A stretch of 64,000 bases of DNA from Aquibium microcysteis (GCF_014495845.1 NZ_CP061080.1:5012001-5076000); one strand, 5' to 3'. Shown: positions 46,526-55,870, counted from the stretch's first letter. Notes: a model not told the origin generated them from the letters alone. Made by a program: numbers and translations.

Positions 46526-47989
46526 ATGGTCGACGGACGTGCAATCATCGGATGCGGCGACGCGGCGGCGGAGTGCCCGGCGGCGGGGCGCCACACGCGC
46601 CGGCGTCCGCTCCGCCTGCCGGCCCGCCGGGTCGTGCTGGCCGGCGCATGCGCCGCGGCACTCGTCTCCGCCTGCCCATCGGGCCCGGCCAGCGCGCTGC
46701 AGGGACAGGGCTGGATCGGCGTCCGCTTCGGTGTCGGTACGGTCTCTCCGTCGCTCGGCGAAGGCAATGCCATGGCGGCGGCGATCGCCCGGACCGCCGA
46801 CGGCAAGCTGGTCGTGGTCGGCAACCATGATGCCGGCGGCGCGCAGCACATCGTCGTTCTCCGCTACGAGCCCGACGGCACGCCCGACCGCGCCTTCGGG
46901 GCCGATGGCGACGCGGACGGCACGCCCGACGGCGTGGTCGACGTCTCGCTGGGCGATGGTGACGATGTCGCCACGGCGGTCGCGGTGCAGCCGGACGGAA
47001 AGATCCTGGTCGCCGGTCATCACGTCGAACGCGCCAGCAGCGACATGTTCCTTCTCCGGCTCGATGCCGCAGGCCTGCCGGACGCCGGTTTCGGCGCGGC
47101 AGGCAATGGCGTCCTCTCCGTCTCGCTGGGAGAAGGCGACGACGTGCTGCGCGGCGTGGCCGTGGCGGCCGACGGCACCATCGTGGTCGCCGGCGACAGC
47201 CTGCGCGGCGACGACGCCGACATCGTCGTGGCCCGCTTCGCCTCCGACGGTACGCCCGACGCAGGCTTCGGTGCCGATGGCGACGCCGACGGCATGCCGG
47301 ACGGATTCGTCGCCATCGATCTCGGCGCCGGCGACGACCGCGCCGACGCGCTGGCGCTCGCGCCCGACGGATCGATCCTCGTGGCGGGGTCGCATGTCGC
47401 CGACGACGGCGCCGGCATCGTCGTCGCTCGCCTGACGGCGTCGGGCGCCCTGGATGCGGGCTTCGGAACGGCGCGGGACGGCAATTCAGCCGGTGTGGTC
47501 GCGGTACCGGCGGGCGACGGCGACAAGACGGCCAGCGCCATCGCCATCGCTCCGGACGGAAAGATCGTCGTTGCCGGCACCACCGTCGCCGGGGACGGGA
47601 GCTCCAGCCTCGTCGTGGCGCGGCTGAATGCCGACGGCACGCCGGACATCGGATTCGGCGCCGGCGAAGGCGCCGACGGCACGGCGGACGGGTTCGTCAC
47701 CACCCCGCTCGGCGGCGTCGACGACCTGGCGACCGCGCTGGCGCTGGGAGCCGACGGCACCGTCTTCGTCGGGGGCTACCGTCAGGACGGCGACCGCACC
47801 GGCATGGCGGTGGTTCGCTACACGGCTGCCGGCGCGCCCGCCGCCGTCCTCGACGTCTCGCTCGGCGCGGGCGGCGACGAGGCGAACGGCATGGTGTTCG
47901 ACGGCGACGGGCGCCTGGTGCTGGCGGGCTCGACCGCTGCCGCCGGCGGTCGCTCCCACATCACGCTGGTGCGGCTCGCGCTCGACTGA
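46526..47989 (+). CDS. Exported seven-repeat delta-60 propeller protein
   Basis: A 487-residue exported protein. A long basic N-region (RRRPLRLPARR) leads into a hydrophobic segment VVLAGACAAALVSAC with a possible lipobox, so it may be a lipoprotein. The rest is seven copies of about 55-66 residues of the delta-60 type (TIGR02608): each has ADGK(I/L)VVAG, then VVARLxADGTPDxGFG, then a GxGDD turn. Seven repeats suggest a closed beta-propeller. Three repeats carry DGDADG-type loops resembling Ca2+ sites. Function unknown; family members are cell-surface or secreted. Divergent from an XRE regulator. Confidence 0.82.
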   Translation: MVDGRAIIGCGDAAAECPAAGRHTRRRPLRLPARRVVLAGACAAALVSACPSGPASALQGQGWIGVRFGVGTVSPSLGEGNAMAAAIARTADGKLVVVGNHDAGGAQHIVVLRYEPDGTPDRAFGADGDADGTPDGVVDVSLGDGDDVATAVAVQPDGKILVAGHHVERASSDMFLLRLDAAGLPDAGFGAAGNGVLSVSLGEGDDVLRGVAVAADGTIVVAGDSLRGDDADIVVARFASDGTPDAGFGADGDADGMPDGFVAIDLGAGDDRADALALAPDGSILVAGSHVADDGAGIVVARLTASGALDAGFGTARDGNSAGVVAVPAGDGDKTASAIAIAPDGKIVVAGTTVAGDGSSSLVVARLNADGTPDIGFGAGEGADGTADGFVTTPLGGVDDLATALALGADGTVFVGGYRQDGDRTGMAVVRYTAAGAPAAVLDVSLGAGGDEANGMVFDGDGRLVLAGSTAAAGGRSHITLVRLALD

Positions 47990-48416
47990 GCACCTTTGCA
48001 GAACAGTCGGCACGAGGAACGGCAGCGGTCCTCCATGGGTGGTGACGCGTCATCGCTGCAGCGGCGGAACAGGCACGGCGCCGCGCTCCGCGGGATGGCC
48101 AATCCCGCCATAGCCGCGAGCGTCGCCCGAGCCGGAGCACGTCTTTCCGCCGACCAGGCTGGAACATAACATCCCGTTATCTCCCATCGCATCCTTGGTA
48201 TTTGCGTTATGATTGCGAACCTGCGATTTCCGCCCATGCGGTTTGCGCGGACCGGCGCCCGCGCCGATGTCGCCGACGCAGCTGCCCGCTTTCGCCGGAT
48301 CCGGCCGGGACCGCGGTACGGACAGGCAACGGCATGGCGGGTCTGCGGCTTCCGTTGCAGACGAGCCGTCCCGGCCTGAGGGCGGACCAGACCCGTGCGC
48401 CGGAAGGAGACCCGAC
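47990..48416. other. Intergenic region, no convincing gene
   Basis: About 430 bp between the delta-60 gene and the quiC-type gene. No terminator with a T run was seen. A short dyad ATAAC-ATCCC-GTTAT is at 48166-48180 and an AT-rich stretch (TTGGTATTTGCGTTATGATTG) nearby could be a promoter for the quiC-type gene. Confidence 0.6.
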
Positions 48417-50309
48417 ATGAAGACCTCCATCGCCACCGTTTCGATCAGCGGCGACCTGCGCGAGAAGCTCGCCGCCATCGCCGCTGCCGGCTTCGACGGG
48501 GTCGAGATCTTCGAGAACGATTTCCTCGCCTTCGACGGCTCGCCGGCCGACGTCGGACGCATGGTGCGCGACCACGGGCTGGAGATCACGCTGTTCCAGC
48601 CGTTCCGCGACTTCGAGGGCATGCCGGAGCCGCAGCGGACGCGCACCTTCGACCGGGCCGAGCGCAAGTTCGACCTGATGGCCGAGCTCGGCACCGACCT
48701 GATGCTGGTCTGCTCCAACGTCTCGCCCCTTTCGCTGGGCGGCATCGACCGGGCCGCGGCCGATTTCCGCGAACTCGGCGAGCGGGCGGCGAAGCGGGGC
48801 CTGCGCGTCGGCTACGAGGCGCTGGCCTGGGGCCGCCACGTCAGCGACCATCGCGACGCCTGGGAGATCGTGCGCCGCGCCGACCACCGCAACATCGGCC
48901 TGATCCTCGATTCCTTCCACACGCTCGCCCGCCGCATCGATCCGAATTCGATCCGTTCCATCCCCGGCGACCGCATCTTCATCGTCCAGCTGGCCGACGC
49001 GCCGCAGATCGAGATGGACCTGCTCTACTGGAGCCGGCATTTCCGCAACATGCCGGGCGAGGGCGACCTGCCGGTCACCGACTTCATGCGCGCGGTGGCT
49101 GCGACCGGCTATGCGGGCACGCTGTCGCTCGAGGTCTTCAACGACCAGTTCCGCGGCGGCTCGCCGCGCTCGATCGCCGTCGACGGCCGGCGCTCCCTCG
49201 TCGCGCTGATGGACCAGGTGCGGCGGCTGGAGCCCGATGTCGCCATCGCGACGCCCGACATCCCCGACCGCATCGCGGCCGAAGGCGTCGAGTTCGTCGA
49301 GTTCGCCGCCGATGCCGACGAGGCGGCGCGCCTCGGCGCGCTCTTTTCCGCGCTCGGCTTCCGCGTCGCGGGCAGGCACAAGTCCAAGGCGGTCACGCTG
49401 TACCGGCAGGGCGGCATCAACCTCGTCGTCAACACCGAGCGCGAGGGGTTCGCCCATTCCTCCTTCCTCGTGCGCGGCACCTCGGCCTATGCGCTCGGGC
49501 TGAAGGTCGGCGACGCCAGTGCGACCGTGGCGCGCGCGAAGGCGCTGGGAGCGGAGATCTTCGAGCAGGCGCCGGGGCCGGGCGAACTCGCCATTCCGGC
49601 CATCCACGGCCTCGGCGGCGGCATCCTCTACTTCATCGACGGCACGTCGGATCTCGCGCGGGTCTGGGACATCGAGTTCGATCCGGTCGCCGGCGATCCG
49701 CCTGCCGCCGACGTCGGGCTGACGCGCGTGGACCACGTGGCGCAGACCATGGACTATGACGAGATGCTGAGCTGGGGGCTGTTCTACACCTCCATCTTCC
49801 GGATGAAGAAGACGCCGATGGTGGACATCGTCGATCCGGCCGGGCTGGTGCGCAGCCAGGCGATCGGCAATGCCGAGGGTTCGCTGCGGCTGACGCTGAA
49901 CGGGGCGGAGAACCGCCGCACGCTGGCCGGCCATTTCATCGCCGAGACCTTCGGCTCGGCGATCCAGCACATCGCCTTCGCCACCGGCGACATCTTCGCC
50001 GCCGCCGCCGCCCTGCGCGCCAACGGGCTCGAGCCGCTGGCGATCTCGCAGAACTATTACGACGACCTCGAGGCGCGCTTCGGCCTCGATCCCGACTTCG
50101 CCGACCGGCTGCGCGACGAGAACATCCTCTACGACCGCGACGAGACGGGAGAGTACTTCCAGATCTACAGCCCGATCGTCGGCGAAGGGTTCTTCTTCGA
50201 GATCGTGGAACGGCGCAGCGTCTATGACGGCTATGGCGGCCCCAATGCGCCCTTCCGCATCGCCGCGCAGAAGCGCCGCATGCGCCCGAAGGGCATGCCG
50301 CGGGGATAG
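48417..50309 (+). CDS. quiC: Two-domain 3-dehydroshikimate dehydratase (QuiC-like)
   Basis: A 630-residue fusion. The N-terminal half (1-280) is a xylose-isomerase-like TIM barrel (MKTSIATVSISGDLREKLAAIAAAGFDGVEIFEND, ending GTLSLEVFNDQFR with the metal Glu). The C-terminal half (290-600) is a VOC/4-hydroxyphenylpyruvate dioxygenase-like module with LTRVDHVAQTM, AIQHIAFATGD and GFFFEIVERR as metal-site blocks. This architecture is QuiC1 of Pseudomonas, which turns 3-dehydroshikimate into protocatechuate. Ribosome site AAGGAGA. It converges on the catabolic operon downstream and may feed aromatic degradation. Confidence 0.87.
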   Translation: MKTSIATVSISGDLREKLAAIAAAGFDGVEIFENDFLAFDGSPADVGRMVRDHGLEITLFQPFRDFEGMPEPQRTRTFDRAERKFDLMAELGTDLMLVCSNVSPLSLGGIDRAAADFRELGERAAKRGLRVGYEALAWGRHVSDHRDAWEIVRRADHRNIGLILDSFHTLARRIDPNSIRSIPGDRIFIVQLADAPQIEMDLLYWSRHFRNMPGEGDLPVTDFMRAVAATGYAGTLSLEVFNDQFRGGSPRSIAVDGRRSLVALMDQVRRLEPDVAIATPDIPDRIAAEGVEFVEFAADADEAARLGALFSALGFRVAGRHKSKAVTLYRQGGINLVVNTEREGFAHSSFLVRGTSAYALGLKVGDASATVARAKALGAEIFEQAPGPGELAIPAIHGLGGGILYFIDGTSDLARVWDIEFDPVAGDPPAADVGLTRVDHVAQTMDYDEMLSWGLFYTSIFRMKKTPMVDIVDPAGLVRSQAIGNAEGSLRLTLNGAENRRTLAGHFIAETFGSAIQHIAFATGDIFAAAAALRANGLEPLAISQNYYDDLEARFGLDPDFADRLRDENILYDRDETGEYFQIYSPIVGEGFFFEIVERRSVYDGYGGPNAPFRIAAQKRRMRPKGMPRG

Positions 50310-50331
50310 CCCCGGGCGGGGACCGGGATCG

Positions 50332-51078
50332 TCAGTTCAGCCCGCCATCGGCGATGATGGTGCGGCCCGTCACCCAGCCGGCGTCCGCCGAGGCGAGGAA
50401 GGTGACCACGCCGGCGACGTCGTCGGGCTGGCCGATGCGGCGCAGCGGCGTGGCGGCGAGGATCTGCTCGCCGCGCTCGCGCAGGATGTCGGCCGTCATG
50501 TCGGTCTCGATGACGCCGGGCGCCACCGCGTTGACGGTGATGCCGCGCGGGCCGAGCTCGCGGGCGAAGCCGTGCACCAGCGTCACGACGGCCGCCTTCG
50601 AGGCCGAATAGACCGAACTCGTCGGGAGCGGGTTGAAGGCCAGCCGCGAGGCGAAGTGGACGATGCGCCCGCCGGGCGAGGGCAGGAGGGGCGCTGCCGC
50701 CTGCGTCAGCATGATGGTGCCGAGCACGTTGGTGTCGAAGATCGCGCGGCAGTGCGCCTCGTCGATTTCGGCCAGCGGCAAATAGGGGCCGACGCCCGCG
50801 GCGTTGACCAGGACGTCGAGCCGGCCGAAGGCATCATGCGCGCGGCCGACCATCGCCTGCGCCTGCGCCGGGACCGCGACGTCGCCGGCCACCGCCACGG
50901 CCGTTCCGCCCGCCGCCCCGATCTCCGCGCACAGCGCCTCGGCGGCGTCCCTGCCGGAGCGGTAGCCGACCGCCACATGCGCGCCGAGGCTGCCGAAGCG
51001 CCGCGCGACCGCCGCGCCGATGCCGCGCGACCCGCCGGTGACGAGCACGGCCTTGCCTTCGAAGGATCGTTCGCTCAT
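50332..51078 (-). CDS. SDR-family oxidoreductase (FabG-like)
   Basis: Classical short-chain dehydrogenase of 248 residues. The cofactor motif is LVTGGSRGIGAAVA (TGxxxGIG), NAAGVGP follows, the catalytic Ser is in HFASRLAF and YSASKAA gives YxxxK. The basic residue in VAVGYRSGRDA suggests NADP(H). Probably oxidises or reduces a pathway intermediate. It is the last gene of the eight-gene operon running from dctP, 19 bases after the quinone-reductase-like gene. Confidence 0.9.
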   Translation of the reverse strand: MSERSFEGKAVLVTGGSRGIGAAVARRFGSLGAHVAVGYRSGRDAAEALCAEIGAAGGTAVAVAGDVAVPAQAQAMVGRAHDAFGRLDVLVNAAGVGPYLPLAEIDEAHCRAIFDTNVLGTIMLTQAAAPLLPSPGGRIVHFASRLAFNPLPTSSVYSASKAAVVTLVHGFARELGPRGITVNAVAPGVIETDMTADILRERGEQILAATPLRRIGQPDDVAGVVTFLASADAGWVTGRTIIADGGLN

Positions 51079-51097
51079 GCGGATGCTCTCCCGGAAT

Positions 51098-51820
51098 TCA
51101 TCGTGCGCCCGCCCATGCGTTGCCCGGAACGACGGCGAGCGGATCGGCGGTCTTGAGGCTTCGGTCCACCGGCTTCGCCGCCGCCGCCAGCACGCGCCGC
51201 TCGAGGTCGTCGAGATAGGCGGCGCGCCCGGCCGCGTCGACGCGCGGCGCGCCATAGGCGACGAAAGGCTCCTCGACCTCGTAGCCCATGTATTCGAGCC
51301 CGAGATGCTGGATCTGCCACAGCACCTGGCGCTCCAGATCGCCATAGACCGCGCCGGCGCCGAAGCGGGCGGTCGTTCCGCCGGTGGTCATCGACACCAT
51401 GGCGCGCCGGCCGCGGAACACGCCGGTCTCGAAGCGCAGCCCGTCGGCATAGCCGACGCCGTAGGCGAAGACCCGCTCGCCCCAGCCCTTCAGGATCGCC
51501 GGCACGCCGCCCCACCAGAGCGGGAACTGCAGGATGACGAGATCGGCGGCGTCGACGCGGGCCTGTTCCCGCGCGAGCTCGGCGCAGAAGCCGCCATGGC
51601 GCGCGGCATGCGCCTGTTCGGTCTGGTAGTGGAAGCGGCCGGCGTCGGCGACGGCGGTGAAATCGTGCCGGCCGGCCACGGGATTGAAGCCGTCGGCATA
51701 GAGATCCGACACGGTCACGTCGTGGCCGGCCGCCGTCAGCGCGGAGGCTGCGCGGGCGCACAGCGCGGCGTTGAAGGATGTCGGCTCCGGATGGGCGTAG
51801 ACGATCAGGACGTTGGTCAT
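51098..51820 (-). CDS. NAD(P)H:quinone oxidoreductase, flavodoxin-fold
   Basis: FMN/FAD-binding enzyme of 240 residues in the NQO1/MdaB/KefF group. The fold starts MTNVLIVYAHPEPTSFNAAL; the flavin-binding blocks are LQFPLWWGGVPAILKGWGERVFAYG and SMTTGGTTARFG. Such enzymes reduce quinones by two electrons. In this operon it may detoxify a quinoid product or act on a pathway intermediate. It sits 22 bases after the BKACE gene. Confidence 0.88.
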   Translation of the reverse strand: MTNVLIVYAHPEPTSFNAALCARAASALTAAGHDVTVSDLYADGFNPVAGRHDFTAVADAGRFHYQTEQAHAARHGGFCAELAREQARVDAADLVILQFPLWWGGVPAILKGWGERVFAYGVGYADGLRFETGVFRGRRAMVSMTTGGTTARFGAGAVYGDLERQVLWQIQHLGLEYMGYEVEEPFVAYGAPRVDAAGRAAYLDDLERRVLAAAAKPVDRSLKTADPLAVVPGNAWAGAR

Positions 51821-51842
51821 GCGGGTTTCCCGGGCCTGCCTG

Positions 51843-52772
51843 CTAGAACGCGACCTTGTCGGCGCCCTTGAGCTGGAGGATGTCGCGCGCGTCCGCCGGC
51901 GTCGCGACCTCCAGTCCGAGCCCTTCGACGAGGCCGCGCACGATGCGCACCTGCTCGGCGTTCGAGGTGGCCATGCGGCCGGGACCGGCCCACAGCGAAT
52001 CCTCCAGCCCGACGCGCACGTTGCCGCCCATGGCGATGGACTGCGCCGCGATCCGCATCTGGTTGGCACCGGCGCCCAGCACCGACCAGGAATACTGGTC
52101 GCCGAACAGCCGGTCGGCCGTGCGCTTCATGTGCGCCACGTCCTCGGCATGGGCGCCGATGCCGCCGAGGATGCCGAACACGCTCTGGACGAAGAAGGGC
52201 GGCTTCACCAGGCCGCGGTCGACGAAATGGGCGAGCGTATAGAGGTGGCCGATGTCGTAGCACTCGATCTCGAAGCGGGTGCCGTTCTCCGCGCAGGTGG
52301 TCAGGATGTTCTCGATGTCGGCGAAGGTGTTCCTGAAGATGCGGTCGCGCGAGCCTTCCAGGTAGGGCCGCTCCCAGTCGTGCCGGAATTCCGTGAAGCG
52401 GCCGAGCATCGGGTAGAGGCCGAAGTTCATCGAGCCCATGTTGAGCGAGGCCACCTCCGGCTTGAAGCTGGCGACCGGCTGCAGCCGCTCCTCGATCGTC
52501 ATCGTCGAGGCGCCGCCGGTGGTGATGTTCACCACGCAGTCGGAGCGCTGCTTGATCACCTTGAGGAACGGCTCGAAGGCGGCCGGCGACTGGTCCGGCA
52601 GGCCGGTTTCGGGGTCGCGCGCGTGCAGGTGCACGATGGCCGCGCCCGCCTCCGCCGCGCCGATCGCCGCATCGGCGATCTCCTGCGCGGTGACCGGCAG
52701 GTGCGGCGACATCGACGGGGTGTGGATCGATCCCGTCACCGCGCAGGTGATGATGACCTTGCGTCTCGCCAT
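51843..52772 (-). CDS. BKACE-family beta-keto acid cleavage enzyme (DUF849)
   Basis: Zinc TIM-barrel enzyme of 309 residues. BKACE enzymes take a beta-keto acid plus acetyl-CoA and give acetoacetate plus a new acyl-CoA; the founder is 3-keto-5-aminohexanoate cleavage enzyme (Kce). The Zn ligands are in VHLHARD (His48, His50) and the active-site Glu in VRVGLEDSLW. NITTGGASTMT is also conserved. The actual keto acid is unknown; the operon has no lysine-fermentation genes, so it is probably not Kce itself. It is co-transcribed with a DUF6282 protein and an HpaI-type aldolase. Confidence 0.92.
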   Translation of the reverse strand: MARRKVIITCAVTGSIHTPSMSPHLPVTAQEIADAAIGAAEAGAAIVHLHARDPETGLPDQSPAAFEPFLKVIKQRSDCVVNITTGGASTMTIEERLQPVASFKPEVASLNMGSMNFGLYPMLGRFTEFRHDWERPYLEGSRDRIFRNTFADIENILTTCAENGTRFEIECYDIGHLYTLAHFVDRGLVKPPFFVQSVFGILGGIGAHAEDVAHMKRTADRLFGDQYSWSVLGAGANQMRIAAQSIAMGGNVRVGLEDSLWAGPGRMATSNAEQVRIVRGLVEGLGLEVATPADARDILQLKGADKVAF

Positions 52773-52796
52773 GGCGGGCCTCCTTGGGTTCGCGGC

Positions 52797-53741
52797 TCAG
52801 GCCGCGAGGTTGAGCAGCTTCGACGCGTTGGTGGAGATGATCGTCTTGATGTCGGCCTTCGGCACCTGGTGGTCGAGCAGGTCGGAGACGATCTGGCGAT
52901 AGCCGTCGACCGGCTTCGGCGCCTGGGTGAGGCCGAGATCGGAGCCGAGCACGGTGCGGTCGACGCCGGCGACTTCCATCATGTGGATCAGGTCGGCGGT
53001 CTCGTGCTGCTTGGCGCGGCTCGGCACGAACATGCAGATCGAATGCTCCATGTAGGCGCCGAGCGAGACCAGGCCGCGGATGTCTTCGTCGGAACAGCCG
53101 ATGATGTAGCTCGGATGGTTGACCAGCATCTTGGTGACGCCGCGCCGCTTCGCCTCCTCGAACAGGATGAAGAGTTCCGAGACGTGCAGATGGCCGCCGG
53201 CCAGGATGATGTCGCCCTCGGCGATCAGGTCGCAGATCTGCTTGGCCTCGTCGATCAGCCGGCCGTTGGCGTCGAGCACGCTGAGCGGGATCGGCGGCAG
53301 CATCGGCTTGGCGGTCTTCGGGAAACTCTTGGCCGCATAGGCCTCGATGTGGTTCTTCGCCGCGAAGGTTGGGAACCAGACGATCTTGCCGCCGAGCTTG
53401 ATGGAATGGTCGACGGCATGCGGATTGATGCCGCCCGAGGCGTTGTTCAAGGCCACGCCGGAATAGAGCTCGATCGGCGCGTCGGGATAGATCTCCTTCA
53501 GCACCGCGCAATGCGGCATGCCGACGTAGTAATGGTCCTTGTAGAGAAGCGCCTTGAAGCCCGCGTCGAGCGCCATCTGGAAGGCCTCGTGGTGGCCGAG
53601 GATGCGCGGCATGGCGGCGGGGCCGGAGTGGCAGTGCAGGTCGACGGCGTCGACGAGAAGTTCGGCGACTTCCGCCGCACGTGCAGGCGCCATCGGCTCG
53701 AGCGGGACGATCGTGGGATAGGCGGTGGTGCTGTCGGCCAT
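52797..53741 (-). CDS. DUF6282-family, amidohydrolase-like metal protein
   Basis: A 314-residue protein with the look of a metal-dependent hydrolase: VDLHCHSGPAAMPRI (HxH), the YKDHYY block, GGHLHVSE, VNHPSY and VLGSDLGLTQ place His and Asp as in the amidohydrolase superfamily. The DUF6282 family lacks an assigned reaction as far as I know. Located between the HpaI aldolase and BKACE genes of the same operon, it might open a ring or hydrolyse a lactone, lactam or amide before cleavage; this is inference. Confidence 0.82.
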   Translation of the reverse strand: MADSTTAYPTIVPLEPMAPARAAEVAELLVDAVDLHCHSGPAAMPRILGHHEAFQMALDAGFKALLYKDHYYVGMPHCAVLKEIYPDAPIELYSGVALNNASGGINPHAVDHSIKLGGKIVWFPTFAAKNHIEAYAAKSFPKTAKPMLPPIPLSVLDANGRLIDEAKQICDLIAEGDIILAGGHLHVSELFILFEEAKRRGVTKMLVNHPSYIIGCSDEDIRGLVSLGAYMEHSICMFVPSRAKQHETADLIHMMEVAGVDRTVLGSDLGLTQAPKPVDGYRQIVSDLLDHQVPKADIKTIISTNASKLLNLAA

Positions 53742-53772
53742 GGTCTGAGTTCCTTTCCTCGTGTCGTTCTCG

Positions 53773-54555
53773 TCAGGCGCCGAGCGCCCGCATGTCGCCA
53801 TAGAGGCGCGATGCGGCCTGGCGCATGAAACCCTGGTCGGAGGCGACGATGAAGGTGGTCGCGCCGCGCTCGCGGAAGCCGGCGGCTTCCTGCGGACTGG
53901 CCACCATCACGGCGACCGGCTTGCCGGCCTTCTTCGCCGCGGCGAGAATCCGGTCGCAGGCATCGCGGACGTCCGGCGCATCCATCGACGCGGCGCCCAG
54001 CGCCACGGTCAGGTCGCCGCGCCCGATGAAGACGCCGTCGAGGCCTTCGGTGCCGACGATCGCGTCGATGTCGTCGAGCGCCTCCCGATCCTCGATCATG
54101 GCGATGAAGGTGACGGACCGGTCCTGCCGGTCGACATGGTCCCACAGGCCGACGGCGCCGAAGCCGCCCGCCCGCGTGGTGTTGGAGAAGCCGCGCTTCC
54201 CGCCGCGATAGCGGCATGCGGCGGCGATCTCGCGCGCCTTGGCGGCGGACGAGACGTGCGGCACCATCACGCCGGTGGCGCCGTCGTCGAGGACGGCGAG
54301 GATCTTCGACGGCGTCGGCTCGGCCACCCGCACGATGCCGGCGGTGCCGGAGGCGCGCGCGGCCAGCAGCGCGCCGTCGATCGTCACCCGGTCCCAGGGC
54401 GCATGCTCCTCGTCGAGGATGACGAATTCGAAGCCGATCTGGCCGAGGATTTCGACCGGATGGGTCGCGGGCGTCTTGATGAAGGTGCCGACCAGCAGTT
54501 CGCCGGCGAGGAAGCGCTGGCGGAAGCTCGGGTTCGGGGCGGGGGCGGCGGTCAT
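53773..54555 (-). CDS. HpcH/HpaI-family class II aldolase
   Basis: Metal-dependent pyruvate-type aldolase of 260 residues. The signature VGTFIKTPATHPVEIL, Glu/Asp metal region FVILDEEHAPWD, MVPHVSSAAKAREIAAACRY and the FIGRGDLTVALG block agree with HpaI/GarL enzymes that split 4-hydroxy-2-keto acids into pyruvate and an aldehyde. The specific substrate is unknown. Second-layer operon position after the TRAP genes suggests it acts on the imported compound or an early intermediate. Confidence 0.92.
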   Translation of the reverse strand: MTAAPAPNPSFRQRFLAGELLVGTFIKTPATHPVEILGQIGFEFVILDEEHAPWDRVTIDGALLAARASGTAGIVRVAEPTPSKILAVLDDGATGVMVPHVSSAAKAREIAAACRYRGGKRGFSNTTRAGGFGAVGLWDHVDRQDRSVTFIAMIEDREALDDIDAIVGTEGLDGVFIGRGDLTVALGAASMDAPDVRDACDRILAAAKKAGKPVAVMVASPQEAAGFRERGATTFIVASDQGFMRQAASRLYGDMRALGA

Positions 54556-54591
54556 GGCATGTCTTTCGCGGTTCGGACGGTCATTGGAGGC

Positions 54592-55866
54592 TCACGGCAG
54601 CATGGCGTGCGGCAGGGCGAGCGAGATCATGGGGATGGCGGCGACGAGGAAGAGCACGAACAGGCAGATGCCGATCAGCGGCATCGCCTCCTTCGCCACC
54701 GCCGTCAGCGGCTGCCCCGAGGTGGCGCAGACGATGAACAGCAGGATGCCGACCGGCGGCGTCGCCATGCCGATCACCACGTTGAGCACCACCATCACGC
54801 CGAACTGCACGGGGTCCATGCCGATGATCTTCAGGAACTGCATCAGGATCGGCATGGTCAGGATGAGGATCGAGATCGGCTCGAGGAACATGCCGAGGAT
54901 CAGGAGCACGATGTTCAGCAGGATCAGGATGACGATCGGATCGTCGCTGATCGACAGCACCGCGGAGGCGATCGTCGTCGGAACCTGCTCGAGCGTGAAG
55001 ACGAAGGCGACGATGCTGGCCATCGCGGTGATGAACAGGATCGCGGAACTGGCGATCGTGGTGGCGATCATCGCCTCCCAGACCCGCGAGACGGTGAGAT
55101 CGCGGTAGATGAAGCCGATCAGGAGCGCGTAGATGACGGCGACCGCGGCCGCCTCGGTCGGTGTGAAGATGCCGGCCTTGATGCCGACGACGATGATCAG
55201 CGGCAGGATGAGCGCGGGCAACGTCCGCAGCGTCGCAGCGCGCCGCTCCGCCCAGTCCATCTTTTCCGTCACCGGGAACCCGTCGCGCCGGGCGCGCCAG
55301 CTGGCATAGATCAGCAGGCCGAGCACGATGAGGATGCCCGGCGCGACGCCGGCCAGGAAGAGCTGGCCGATCGAGGCGCCCGACAGCACGCCGTAGACGA
55401 TCATGGTGATCGAGGGCGGGATGATCGGGCCGACCACGGCGCTGACGCCGATGAGCGCGGCCGCGTAGGCGGGCGGGATGCCCTGGCGCCGCATGGCGGG
55501 GATGAGGATGGAACCGAGCGCCGAGGCTTCCGCCGTCGCGCTGCCCGAGATGCCGGCGAAGAAGCCGGCCGACAGAACCGTCACCGACGACATGCCGCCC
55601 TTGCGGTGCCCGACCATGGCGCGGGCGAAGCCGACGATGCGGTCGGTGATGCCGCCGACGTTCATCAGCATGCCGGCGAGCAGGAAGAGCGGGATCGTCA
55701 GCAGGATGAACTGGTCGACGCCGGCCATCATGCGCTGCGGCAGCGCGAGGATCACGCCGCCATTGCCGGAAAGATAGAGATAGCCGACGCCCCCGATGCC
55801 GAGCGCCAGCGCGATGGGAACACCGGTGACGAGGAGCAGGAAGAAAGCGCCGAAAAAGCTGCCCAT
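54592..55866 (-). CDS. TRAP transporter large permease (DctM)
   Basis: Large membrane subunit, 424 residues with about 12 hydrophobic segments, of a Na+-coupled TRAP uptake system. Conserved blocks are LLTIPLFLLAGMLMNVGGITDR, GISGSATAEASALGSILIP and VGPIIPPSITMIVYG, plus GMATPPVGILLFIVCATSGQ. Start MGSFFGAFFLLLVTG, four bases after the DctQ stop. Substrate class cannot be read from this subunit. Confidence 0.94.
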   Translation of the reverse strand: MGSFFGAFFLLLVTGVPIALALGIGGVGYLYLSGNGGVILALPQRMMAGVDQFILLTIPLFLLAGMLMNVGGITDRIVGFARAMVGHRKGGMSSVTVLSAGFFAGISGSATAEASALGSILIPAMRRQGIPPAYAAALIGVSAVVGPIIPPSITMIVYGVLSGASIGQLFLAGVAPGILIVLGLLIYASWRARRDGFPVTEKMDWAERRAATLRTLPALILPLIIVVGIKAGIFTPTEAAAVAVIYALLIGFIYRDLTVSRVWEAMIATTIASSAILFITAMASIVAFVFTLEQVPTTIASAVLSISDDPIVILILLNIVLLILGMFLEPISILILTMPILMQFLKIIGMDPVQFGVMVVLNVVIGMATPPVGILLFIVCATSGQPLTAVAKEAMPLIGICLFVLFLVAAIPMISLALPHAMLP

Positions 55867-55870
55867 GGCG

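Noticed and set aside
51843..52772. Calling the DUF849 enzyme 3-keto-5-aminohexanoate cleavage enzyme
   Set aside because: No other lysine-fermentation genes are present; BKACE enzymes have many substrates, so only the family is claimed.
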